DNA from: CAYLLN01 sp036496265 | GTDB taxonomy: Bacteria; Planctomycetota; Planctomycetia; Pirellulales; Pirellulaceae | Assembly (NCBI GenBank): GCA_036496265.1 | Contig: DASXLL010000239.1 | Coordinates: 1-23,348 of the forward strand | Direction: 5' to 3' | DNA: 23,348 nt | In this document: one piece after another, positions 5,616 to 14,200 of the stretch | Numbering within the stretch: position 1 is the first letter of the stretch | Layout of the letters: the number at the start of each line of letters is the position of its first letter | The notes under the pieces: model-generated | What the model saw: the letters and a program-made list of their open reading frames with translations, nothing else | The model's database searches: none | Told to the model about the DNA's origin: nothing | Made by a program: the position numbers and the translations under genes

Positions 5616-7370
5616 ATGCCTCTCTATCAGCAGCACCTGGAAGCGCTCCGCAACGCCTTTCCTGCGCCGGTTTCTGATCCGGTCCATGATGGCTACGTTG
5701 TTTTTTCGCTGCTGCGAACGCTCGACCGGGTCGATGCGCTGAAATCGCAAGCGCCGATTCTCGGTGTTCCGCGCGAGCCGGATTATGCGGCCGCCGCGAC
5801 CGCTGTTTTGGCGAATGACCCGCAGCCGCTGGAAAAAGTCATTCCGCAGCTTGTCGATTGCCTGAACGGGATGCTCATCGTCGCGCATCCGCGGAGCCAG
5901 GTGAATGTCGTCGCGCCGCCGTCGATCGCCAGCGTGATCGGCACCGTTCTGCCGAGCATGTACAACCCGAATCTCTGCAGCGACGAAAGCGGCCGCGGCT
6001 TTTCGGAAGCCGAGGTTCGCGTGGCTTCGATCGCCGCGCAGCTTGTGGGCTACGATTCGCAAAAATCCGGCGGTGTGTTCACGTTCGGCGGCACTGGCAC
6101 GTTGCTCTACGGCCTCAAAATCGGCCTCGAAAAAGCTCTTCCCGGCACCTTCGATCGGGGGCTTTGGTCGGAAGGCTCGGCGCTCGGCTCGTGCCGCCCA
6201 GCGGCAACAGCCTCGCCCTCCCAAGCGAGAATCTCGCCCTCCCAAGCGGGAGCCTCGCCCTCCCAAAATCTGCGATCGCCTGTCATCTTATGTTCGGACC
6301 GGGGGCACTATGCCTGCGCTAGCGTGGCGGCGTGGCTGGGGCTCGGTCAACAAAATGTCGTTCGTGTGGCGTCGAAGCGCGATAACTCGATCGATATCAC
6401 GGCTCTCGAAGCGGCGGCTCGTGAGCAGCTTGAACAAGGCAAACCGATCGCGGCGATCGTGGCCACGCTCGGCACGACCGACGCCTTCGGCCTCGACGAC
6501 CTCGCGACGATCTACGCGCTTCGTCAGCGGCTCAGCGACGAGTTTCATCTGCCGTATAAGCCGCACATTCACGCCGATGCCGTCATCGGCTGGGCCTGGT
6601 CGGTCTTTGACGACTATTCCTTTGCCGAAAATCCGCTCGGTTTCCGCGGCCGCACCGTTCGCGCTCTCGCCGCTGCCGTCAGTCGCGTTCAGCACTTGCG
6701 GCTGGCCGATTCAATCGGCATCGACTTCCACAAAACGGGCTTCGCGCCCTACATCTCGTCGCTGTTGCTCGTCCGCGATCGCGCCGACTTCGGCCTGGTC
6801 GCTCGCCAACGCGAAACGATGCCGTATCTCTATCACACGGGCCAATATCATCCCGGCATGTTCACGCTCGAAACGACTCGCAGCGCCACCGGTGTGATGG
6901 CCGCGCTGGCCAACCTGCTCTTGCTCGGCAAGGAAGGGCTGCGGACGCTCATCGGCCATGCGGTCGAGATGGCGGAAGTGCTCCGCGAACTGATCGCCAG
7001 CCGGCCCGAGCTTTCGACGCTCAACGACCAGAATTTCGGCCCCGTCACGCTGTTCCGCGCTTATCCCGGCGGCGTTGATACCTTTCGTGTCCACGACCGC
7101 GAGCGCAGCGATCCATCGTTTGCGGCTGACCTGGAGCGGCATAACGATCTGAATCGCCGCATCTACCAGCGCGTCGCGGCCGAAGCCTACGCCGGCCGCG
7201 GCGTCGCGATCGGGTTCACGGACAACTACGGTCTTTCTGCGACTGGCCAGCCGATCTGCGCCCTCAAGTCGTATGTTCTTTCTCCTTTCGCCAGTGAAGA
7301 TCAAATGCACGCGGTGATTGAACACGTCCTCGCTGCGCTCAAAGCCGAGGAAGCCGGAGCCGCCAGTTAG
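5616..7370 (+). CDS. Group II pyridoxal-phosphate-dependent decarboxylase
   Basis: The product (584 residues from ATG 5616, MPLYQQHLEALRNAF) belongs to the PLP-dependent amino-acid decarboxylase family (glutamate, aromatic amino acid, histidine type; fold-type I). Visible motifs are GGVFTFGGTGTLLYGLKIG for cofactor phosphate binding, the ring-stacking histidine in SDRGHYACASVAAWLG, H319-A-D321-A in IHADAVIGWAW, and the Schiff-base lysine K373 in SIGIDFHKTGFAPY. Substrate cannot be read from sequence. The usual family length is about 450-520 residues. Some of the excess is a repeat-encoded insert at about residues 199-220 between the phosphate-binding region and the histidine strand, probably a surface loop. 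The gene stands alone, with a hairpin immediately upstream and a long gap downstream, so no operon partner hints at substrate. Confidence 0.88.
   Translation: MPLYQQHLEALRNAFPAPVSDPVHDGYVVFSLLRTLDRVDALKSQAPILGVPREPDYAAAATAVLANDPQPLEKVIPQLVDCLNGMLIVAHPRSQVNVVAPPSIASVIGTVLPSMYNPNLCSDESGRGFSEAEVRVASIAAQLVGYDSQKSGGVFTFGGTGTLLYGLKIGLEKALPGTFDRGLWSEGSALGSCRPAATASPSQARISPSQAGASPSQNLRSPVILCSDRGHYACASVAAWLGLGQQNVVRVASKRDNSIDITALEAAAREQLEQGKPIAAIVATLGTTDAFGLDDLATIYALRQRLSDEFHLPYKPHIHADAVIGWAWSVFDDYSFAENPLGFRGRTVRALAAAVSRVQHLRLADSIGIDFHKTGFAPYISSLLLVRDRADFGLVARQRETMPYLYHTGQYHPGMFTLETTRSATGVMAALANLLLLGKEGLRTLIGHAVEMAEVLRELIASRPELSTLNDQNFGPVTLFRAYPGGVDTFRVHDRERSDPSFAADLERHNDLNRRIYQRVAAEAYAGRGVAIGFTDNYGLSATGQPICALKSYVLSPFASEDQMHAVIEHVLAALKAEEAGAAS
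6211..6273 (+). repeat. Three in-frame 21-bp repeats in the decarboxylase gene
   Basis: The repeated core CTCGCCCTCCCAAGCG occurs in units starting at 6211, 6232 and 6253; the third is incomplete at its 3' side. The unit length is a multiple of three, so the frame is kept and encodes SPSQARI, SPSQAGA and SPSQNLR. The sequence resembles GC-rich intergenic repeats rather than enzyme coding sequence, suggesting insertion or spread of a repeat into the gene. Confidence 0.85.
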
Positions 7371-7965
7371 CGATTTTGCGCGGGACCGGACGATTGGGCT
7401 TCTCTGTACTGGATTCAGTACGCGGGCCGGATACATCAGGGTCGATACATAGGTTCGACATCTTCCTTTTTTCGGGTGGGGAATACCGTTAGGCATATGC
7501 ATGCGTTTTTGTATTTATGCAGGCGTGCATTTTTCCGAAAGTATTGGCATGAAACTGGTTGTGATACATTTGTATATGCATGACTATGCGTCGTATGCAT
7601 GACGGCGGAGCTGGTGATTTTTTTGTTTTTTACCGCAAGGGTCTGTTCAGGCGGCGCTTTTGCGCATTGGTACAGATGTATAGATGCGCGAGGAAGTGGG
7701 TTTATTTGGCATGGCAAGGCTGAATTGCAACTGAATGTGCTTCCAGGGGGATGGACCGCGGATGACGCGAATGGCACGGATGGGGGCGGTCGAGCTGATC
7801 AAAATGCAGCGGAATCGTGGAAAAATGGGAACGGGCGGCTAATTTAGGGCGTCGAACCTGAAAAACTTGGTCCCGGTTCTGGCGCGCGTACCGAACCACT
7901 GGTAGGGATTTGAGTCGGGGGGTAGGGTGAAAGTGGGGAATTGGCGGTGAGCCGCTGGCAATCTT
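7371..7965. other. Long gap without a supported gene; lower GC, ATGCAT-rich
   Basis: This 595-base gap precedes the surface-protein region. From about 7440 to 7740 it is clearly more A/T-rich than its surroundings and holds several TATGCAT words: TATGCATGC at 7496-7504 and TATGCATGAC at 7575-7584 and again at 7594-7603, the latter pair 19 bases apart. These could be protein-binding sites or simply relics of foreign or old sequence. The short reading frames here lack family motifs and plausible starts, so no gene is called. Confidence 0.5.
7757..7783 (+). repeat. Three degenerate 9-bp tandem repeats
   Basis: Consecutive units CGCGGATGA, CGCGAATGG and CACGGATGG share the C-x-C-G-x-A-T-G pattern. 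This is a small intergenic tandem repeat of unknown role, lying about 180 bases before the FG-GAP-like gene. Confidence 0.55.
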
Positions 7966-10728
7966 GTGGACTTGACGTTGAGCGTTTGGAGCCGAGTGCG
8001 TGGATTGTTGGGCAGGCGGGGTGCAAAGCATTCCGTGCATAGAGCTGCTGCGCGCCGCCGCCATCGCTCGCTGCGGCTGGAAATGCTCGAAACGCGGCGC
8101 GTGTTCGCCGCGGGCTTTGCGGAGTTTGTCGATCCGCATCCGGCGGATGGAAATCAATTCGGGGCTTCGGTCGTGCCGCTATCAACGGGCAATGTGGTGG
8201 TCACGTCGCCGTTTGATGATGCGGGCGGAACGGATGCGGGAGCTGTTTATCTTTTCAATGGCAGAAGCGGTCAACTGATTAGCACGCTCATTGGCTCGCA
8301 TCCGAACGATCATGTCGGTCTTAGCTATCCCGCTGCGCTGGCCAACGGCAACTTTGTCATTTCGAGTCCCGATTGGGACAGCGACGCGGCGCAAGATGTT
8401 GGGGCTGCGACTTGGGGGAGCGGCGTTAGCGGCATCAACGGCGTTGTGAGCGCTGCGAACAGTTTGGTTGGGAGCACGGCCAGCGATCACGTCGGTTCCT
8501 ATGTCGTGGGGCTGAAGGATGGGAACTATATCGTTGCTGTTGCCCAATGGGATAACGCAGGCGTGGTGGACGTTGGGGCTGTGACGCGGGGCGACGGCAC
8601 CGAGGGTACTTTCGGCGAAGTGACGGCAGATAACAGCCTCGTGGGCACTACAGCTGGAGATCAGGTTGGCACGTATGTAACTACGCTCGCCAATGGCAAT
8701 TTTGTTGTCAATAGCCCCAATTGGCACAACGGCAGCGCGGAAAATGCCGGTGCCGTGACATTTGTCGATGCAGCAACGGGCTTAAGCGGGACCGTGACAT
8801 CCGACAACAGTCTTGTCGGCACGGCCGCCAATGACAAAGTCGGCGGCAGCCGCGTCTATCCGCTCGCCAATGGGAACTACGTTGTTTTGTCGTGGAATTG
8901 GCATTCAAACACTGGCGCGGCGACGTTTGCGAATGGGGACACTGGAATTAGTGGAAGCGTTAGTGAGGCGAATAGCTTGGTTGGGAGCCGTGTCGCCGAT
9001 GGGGTTGGGGCACACGTCAACGTTTTGCCGAACAGCAACTATCTGGTTGTGTGGCCAACCTGGGACAATGGTTCCTTGAAGGATGCAGGAGCCGTGACGT
9101 TCGGAAATGGTACGTCGGGTGTGAGTGGTTCTGTCAGCCCCGACAATAGCTTGGTGGGCGACAATGCCTTCGATAACGTCGGCAACGGCTCTGTCACCGT
9201 TCTGACGAATGGTAATTATGTAGTTCGCAGCTATACCTGGAGCACCGAGACGGTACATGCCGTCGGCGCAGTGACGTTTGGCGATGGGAGCGTTGGCGTG
9301 CAGGGCATGGTCAGCGTGGCCAATAGTTTGGTTGGAACCCATAAAGACGATCAAATAGGAAGCTATGGAGTCACTCGCCTAGCCAATGGCAACTACGTCG
9401 TTCTGAGTCCTCGCTGGGACAACGATGGAATAGTGGACGTCGGCGCGGTGACGTTTGGGAACGGCATGACAGGCGTTGCCGGCGCGGTGGATTCGTCGAA
9501 CAGCCTGGTTGGCACGACAGCCGGAGATCGGGTCGGCGACAATACATCGACTTCGCTTAGCACCGGCGTGGTGGCGCTAGCGAACGGGAACTACGTTGTG
9601 CTGAGCCCGCAATGGGATAGCAATGGAATTCAGGACGCTGGCGCTGCGACGTTTGGCGGCGGCGTAACCGGTGCCGCCGGATTGATAAGTGACGCGAATA
9701 GTCTGGTGGGAACGGCCGCGGGCGATCAGGTTGGTATCGGCGCTCTTGTGCTGTCGAACGGCAACTACGTTGTGCTTAGTCCTAATTGGGATGATGGTGA
9801 TGTGACGGACGTTGGAGCGGCCACGTTCGGCAACGGTCAAACGGGTGTCTCCGGGCCAGTAAATGAGGCCAATAGCCTCGTCGGGCGTATGGCCAACGAC
9901 CGCGTCGGCTGGGGAAGTTCTTTCAGCCCGTATGCGACTAGTTTAACGAACGGTAATTACCTGATTGACAGCCCGAGTTGGGATGACGGCAGCATTGTGG
10001 ATGCGGGCGCGGTGACGTTTGGAAACGGCGTAAGCGGCGTCGCCGGCACTGTGAATGCCGACAATAGCCTGGTTGGTAATAGCGCGTACTTGCTATCTCA
10101 GCCTTATTTTTCGGGCATTGCCTTTACAGCGCAACCTATACCGAACGGGAATTATCTTGTCTTTAGCAGCTCTGGAGATAATGGGAATTCGTCTGACATA
10201 GAAGCGGTCACTTTTGGCGACGGCGTGGTTGGCGTTTCCGGACATATCGATACCACGAACAGCGCGATGGGCAGCGGCGGAGATTCGGCTCTGAAGGCCT
10301 ATCGTCTCGACGACGTTAATCAGAATATTACTTTGTCCTTCCCGTCGGAGGGCGGAGGCCGCGTACGTGTTGGTTCGCAAATCGACGGGTTTTCTCATCG
10401 CTGGCATTTGGCGGTTCAGCCGCAGGATGTGAATAACGATGGGCATGTCGCGGCGGATGATGTAATCGGGATTATCAATTACATCAACGCGCAAAAGCCG
10501 GTGGAGGTGGCGAGCGATGCGGCGGTGGGTGGGCCGTATGGATTTTTGGATGTGACGGGTGATGACCACGTCGTTGCGGAAGATGTGATTGCGGTGATCA
10601 ATTACATCAATGCGCATCCGGAGGAACAGGAGGCAGCGACGACGCAGCTCGTCGAATCGAATCACCAGTCGGACGATGATTTGTTGTTGATGATGGCGGC
10701 GGATGCGGCGGGAGCGCGGCGGAAGTGA
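7966..10728 (+). CDS. Planctomycete surface protein with about twelve FG-GAP-like repeats and a dockerin-like C-terminus
   Basis: The 920-residue product starts with a basic N-terminus and the planctomycete extracellular motif LRLEMLETRRVFAAG (residues 36-50), which marks export. Residues about 61-771 hold some twelve repeats of about 57 residues. The first (NQFGASVVPL, DAGAVYLFNG) is the clearest FG-GAP match. Later ones follow the pattern L-x-N-G-N-Y-V-V-x-S-P-x-W-D-x-G, D-x-G-A-V-T-F-G-N-G, then N-S-L-V-G and D-x-V-G. Such repeats form beta-propeller blades, as in integrin alpha chains. Residues about 821-884 are two dockerin-like repeats (VNNDGHVAADDV...INYINA and VTGDDHVVAEDV...INYINA), expected to bind calcium. 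The C-terminus is DDDLLLMMAADAAGARRK. Start is uncertain: GTG 7966 is the longest option, with TTG 7972, TTG 7978 or GTG 7996 possible; none has a clear ribosome binding site. A binding or adhesive role is inferred. Confidence 0.85.
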   Translation: MDLTLSVWSRVRGLLGRRGAKHSVHRAAARRRHRSLRLEMLETRRVFAAGFAEFVDPHPADGNQFGASVVPLSTGNVVVTSPFDDAGGTDAGAVYLFNGRSGQLISTLIGSHPNDHVGLSYPAALANGNFVISSPDWDSDAAQDVGAATWGSGVSGINGVVSAANSLVGSTASDHVGSYVVGLKDGNYIVAVAQWDNAGVVDVGAVTRGDGTEGTFGEVTADNSLVGTTAGDQVGTYVTTLANGNFVVNSPNWHNGSAENAGAVTFVDAATGLSGTVTSDNSLVGTAANDKVGGSRVYPLANGNYVVLSWNWHSNTGAATFANGDTGISGSVSEANSLVGSRVADGVGAHVNVLPNSNYLVVWPTWDNGSLKDAGAVTFGNGTSGVSGSVSPDNSLVGDNAFDNVGNGSVTVLTNGNYVVRSYTWSTETVHAVGAVTFGDGSVGVQGMVSVANSLVGTHKDDQIGSYGVTRLANGNYVVLSPRWDNDGIVDVGAVTFGNGMTGVAGAVDSSNSLVGTTAGDRVGDNTSTSLSTGVVALANGNYVVLSPQWDSNGIQDAGAATFGGGVTGAAGLISDANSLVGTAAGDQVGIGALVLSNGNYVVLSPNWDDGDVTDVGAATFGNGQTGVSGPVNEANSLVGRMANDRVGWGSSFSPYATSLTNGNYLIDSPSWDDGSIVDAGAVTFGNGVSGVAGTVNADNSLVGNSAYLLSQPYFSGIAFTAQPIPNGNYLVFSSSGDNGNSSDIEAVTFGDGVVGVSGHIDTTNSAMGSGGDSALKAYRLDDVNQNITLSFPSEGGGRVRVGSQIDGFSHRWHLAVQPQDVNNDGHVAADDVIGIINYINAQKPVEVASDAAVGGPYGFLDVTGDDHVVAEDVIAVINYINAHPEEQEAATTQLVESNHQSDDDLLLMMAADAAGARRK
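8146..10278 (+). repeat. Array of about twelve degenerate repeats of about 175 bp
   Basis: The protein repeats of the FG-GAP-like gene correspond to DNA units of about 165-195 bp. The best-kept DNA words encode NGNYVV, GAVTFGNG and NSLVG. The first and last copies are the most diverged, a common pattern when inner copies are homogenised by recombination. Confidence 0.85.
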
Positions 10729-11206
10729 CGATGGGACGGGAGTCTGCATGGAGTCGGGAGACCCCACGCACCATCGACGGTGGCAGTGGCACCATCGCGG
10801 AGGGCGTTCGCCACGGAATGGGCGGAGCCGAAATCGGGACAATAGCCGCTACCGTACGGAAGGGTGCGCGTCTCGATAGTGGGTGGCGATTTGGCCTGCA
10901 GCCGCGAGGCGGTCGGGAGTCGATTGCGGCTACGAATTTCCCGTCTGGAATATCTTGAACGGAATCGACTCCCGACCCCTTCCCTTCCAACAGGTAGTCG
11001 GCCAGCGCAACAATTCTGGACTTCAATCGGCACCCCAATGAACGTTTGTGCGGGTGCCCGCTACGCTTTAAAAGTGAGGAAAAATTACAATTTGCCAGAT
11101 TTATTGCTACTCGGCGCGTGGTAATTAGAATCGGAACCGGTCTTCGCCGGCAGTTCGGCGGGATAAATGGCTTGGCTCGCATTTTCAGTTAATCGCGAGC
11201 ACGCGG
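10729..11206. other. Gap without a supported gene between two surface-protein genes
   Basis: This 478-base stretch has no reading frame with family motifs. Its notable content is the 15-bp inverted repeat at 10911-10977 and an A/T-richer stretch around 11070-11110 that may contain the promoter of the following gene. No promoter motif could be fixed by eye. Confidence 0.5.
10911..10977. repeat. Perfect 15-bp inverted repeat with 37-base loop
   Basis: GGTCGGGAGTCGATT at 10911-10925 is exactly complementary to AATCGACTCCCGACC at 10963-10977. There is no following T-tract, so a simple intrinsic terminator is not indicated. It may be a REP-like element or a processing signal downstream of the FG-GAP-like gene. 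Confidence 0.8.
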
Positions 11207-14200
11207 ATGCGGTCCACTGCTGCGGACAGCATCCGTTTCGATTCATGCGGTGAGAAAGCAAATAAAGTGGCGAGATCCATTTCAGGCCTATCGCGTGGCG
11301 ATAGGAAGCGACGGCTTCGTTCGTATTTGGGCACTTTTGGTTCGGGCAGTGGGTCGGCGGCTCGCGCACGCAAATCGCGGCGGCGGCTGCGCTTTGAGCC
11401 GCTGGAAGATCGCCGGCTGCTGATCGCGAGTTCGCCGACGATCGATGAATTTCCGGCGGGGGCGGCGCTGTCGAGCGCGGTGAATGGCATCACGTTCGGC
11501 GCGAATGGAACGGAGTGGTTCACGGAGCAGACGCAAACTCTTAACGGCGTTTCGCAACCCAGCAAAATCGGAAAGATCACGGAGGATGGGACGGTCACGG
11601 AATACGACATTCTGAACAACGATGGCGTGACGAAGACCAGCAATGCTTTTCCCGGCGGCATCGCCGGCGGATCGCACGGCTCGCTTTGGTTCACCGAAGG
11701 CATTGGCAACATTGTCAAGTTCGACCCATCGACCGGCCATTTCACGTCCTACCCGATTATTGGCGGCGGCAGCCCGACGGCGATCGCCGCGGTGTTCGAT
11801 CAAGACCTGCTCGATTTCGTGATGTACTTCACGGATCAGCGGAACAACGCGATCGGAAAAATTACGCCCGACGGCACGATCACGGAGTACTCGATTCCAA
11901 CATCGGGGAGTTATCCCTATGGCATTGCCGAAGGACCCGATGGCAATGCCTGGTTTACCGAGCTGTTCGGGAACAATATCGGTCGCATGACGCCGGACGG
12001 CGCGATTCAAGAATTTCCGCTAGACGGATTCCCTCAGCCGGAAGGAATTACGGCGGGTCCGGACGGGGCGCTGTGGTTCACGGAGCAGAACAGCAACCAG
12101 ATTGGGCGAATCACTCCGGCGGGCATCGATGCGGCGACGAATAATCCGACGATCACTGAATTTCCGATCTTCTGGGCGACTTCGCCCGGCCCGCTGCCAA
12201 CCAGCATTGCCACGGGAGCGGACGGCAATCTGTGGTTCACGGAAGCCGCGGGCAACAAGCTCGACGGAACGACGTATCGGATCGGTCAGATCAAGCCTTC
12301 CACGGGCGAGATCACGGAATTTCCGATTCCCACGTCGGCGAATTCTCCGACCGGCATCACTGGCGCGCCGGACGGCAATCTGTGGTTCGGGGAATCGCAT
12401 GTGACGCAAGACAGCATGATGCCGCCGAATTTTGTTTATAGCGGCCAAATTGGCCGCATCACGCCGGCGGCCAACCCGGCACCTGTCGCCGATATGGGCA
12501 TCAGCACCGACTTTCCCAGCCCGGTAAAAGTCGGCGATCAAATCACGTTTCATTTGACCGTCAAAAACAACAGTGCGACGAATACGGCGACGAACGTGAT
12601 CGTCTATGACCCGATTCCGGCTGGGGCGAAGTTCTCGGGAAGCGCGAGCGACTTCACCAGCAGCGCGGGCGCGGGCAGCGCCAGCGTGACGAACGGGCAA
12701 GGGATCGCGAAGCTCGGCAATTTGGCGCCGGGGGCCAGCGCGAGCGTGACGCTGACGGTCACGGCCAGCGCGCTGGGCCAGGTGATCAACCGGGCGTATG
12801 TTCGCAGCGATTCGCCGGAAACCAACGACAGCAACAACGAAACCGCAGCGACCGTGAACGTTGTGCCGCCAACGACTTCATTCGTGTTCGGCGGGGCGTT
12901 CACAGCCAATGGCGTGCTGAACGATCCGTTGAAGTTCGATCCGAATACGGGTGCCAGCACGACGGGAAAATTCAACTGGGCGCTGACTCGGACGGGCGGC
13001 GATCCGCCACAGAACGTCGTCGTGACCATGACGATCCCCGCGACGTTGACGGACATCGCCGCTTATCCGCCGAACATTTTCAGCTACAACTCGACCACGC
13101 GGCTGCTCACGTTTGCCTTTTCGACAATTGCCAGCCAGGCGACGGTGAATTTCGGCTTTACCGCGCGGCCGACGGCAGTTGGCGATGTTACTGTGACCGC
13201 GACGGTGGCCGACGATGGCGTCATTACAGGCGTGCCGTTAGTTGGAAATCCACCGCTGCCGGGCAAGGCGCTCACGGCGCATGTTCAGGCAGAAGCGACG
13301 GCGCTATCGCTGAGCGGAGTGCTTGTCGGTGACGCAACCGGCAGCCCGATGGAGTTCGATCCTGGGACGAGTGCGCCCGTCACTTCGGGGATTTTTGGTT
13401 GGCAATTGAAGAACACCGGTGAAACGACCATCACCGGAGCGACGATATCGATCCCTTTGACCGGGCAACCGCTGACGAACATCGTTCCCGACGCTTACAT
13501 CGATTCCATTTTCAGTCCCGTCGGGAATACGAGTTACAATCCGGCGACGAAGACGATCACGATTAGCGGCCTGCCCAATCTGGCCCCCAAGGGAAAGCCC
13601 ATCCGGTTCGGCTTTCTGGCTGATCCCACGGCCCCAGGACAGGTGTCGGTAACGGCGAAAGTGACCATCAGCGGAAATCTTACTGGGACAAACCCGCCTT
13701 CGAACTCGATCTCGTCAACCGTCAACACTACCGTCGAGCAGCCGGCCGTGTCGCTGTCGCTCAATGGCGGTTTATCGATCGTAACCGGGTCGGCAGGCGC
13801 GACTTCCGCATCCGTTATGGCATTAGGGCCGGCGTTGGCAACGGCAACTTCCAGCAGCGGCCTGAGTGGTTCTGTCAACGTCATGACGATCAACGCGAAA
13901 ACCGGCACGGTTGATACGTCAGGGAAGTTCACCTGGAAGTTGACAAATAACAGTGGTCACGCGGTAGCCAGCATCACGGTGACCATTCCATCTCTCGACC
14001 AACTGAAGAACATTTCGCCGTTTGCCGGCGGAACCTATTCGGCGGCAAACAATCGGGTCACATTCTCATTCCCGACGATCGCCGCCGGCGAGACGAAGAC
14101 GTTTGGGTTCGCTGCCGATCCGAAAGCCATTGGCCCCTTATCCGTAACCGCCAATGTGAGTGCAGCCGGGGCGCTTGTGGGCGGCAGCAGTTCGCTATCG

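Noticed and set aside
6211..6273. CRISPR-like array
   Set aside because: The 21-bp units are directly adjacent with no spacers and are in frame within an enzyme gene.
7599..7847. 82-codon plus-strand frame in the gap before the FG-GAP-like gene
   Set aside because: No family motif and no ribosome binding site; it runs through the 9-bp tandem repeat and ends by chance.
10911..10977. Intrinsic terminator
   Set aside because: The loop is 37 bases and no T-tract follows the stem.
11431..12470. Active virginiamycin B lyase (antibiotic resistance)
   Set aside because: Only the propeller repeat pattern is seen, in a giant surface protein; catalytic residues could not be confirmed and the context is structural.
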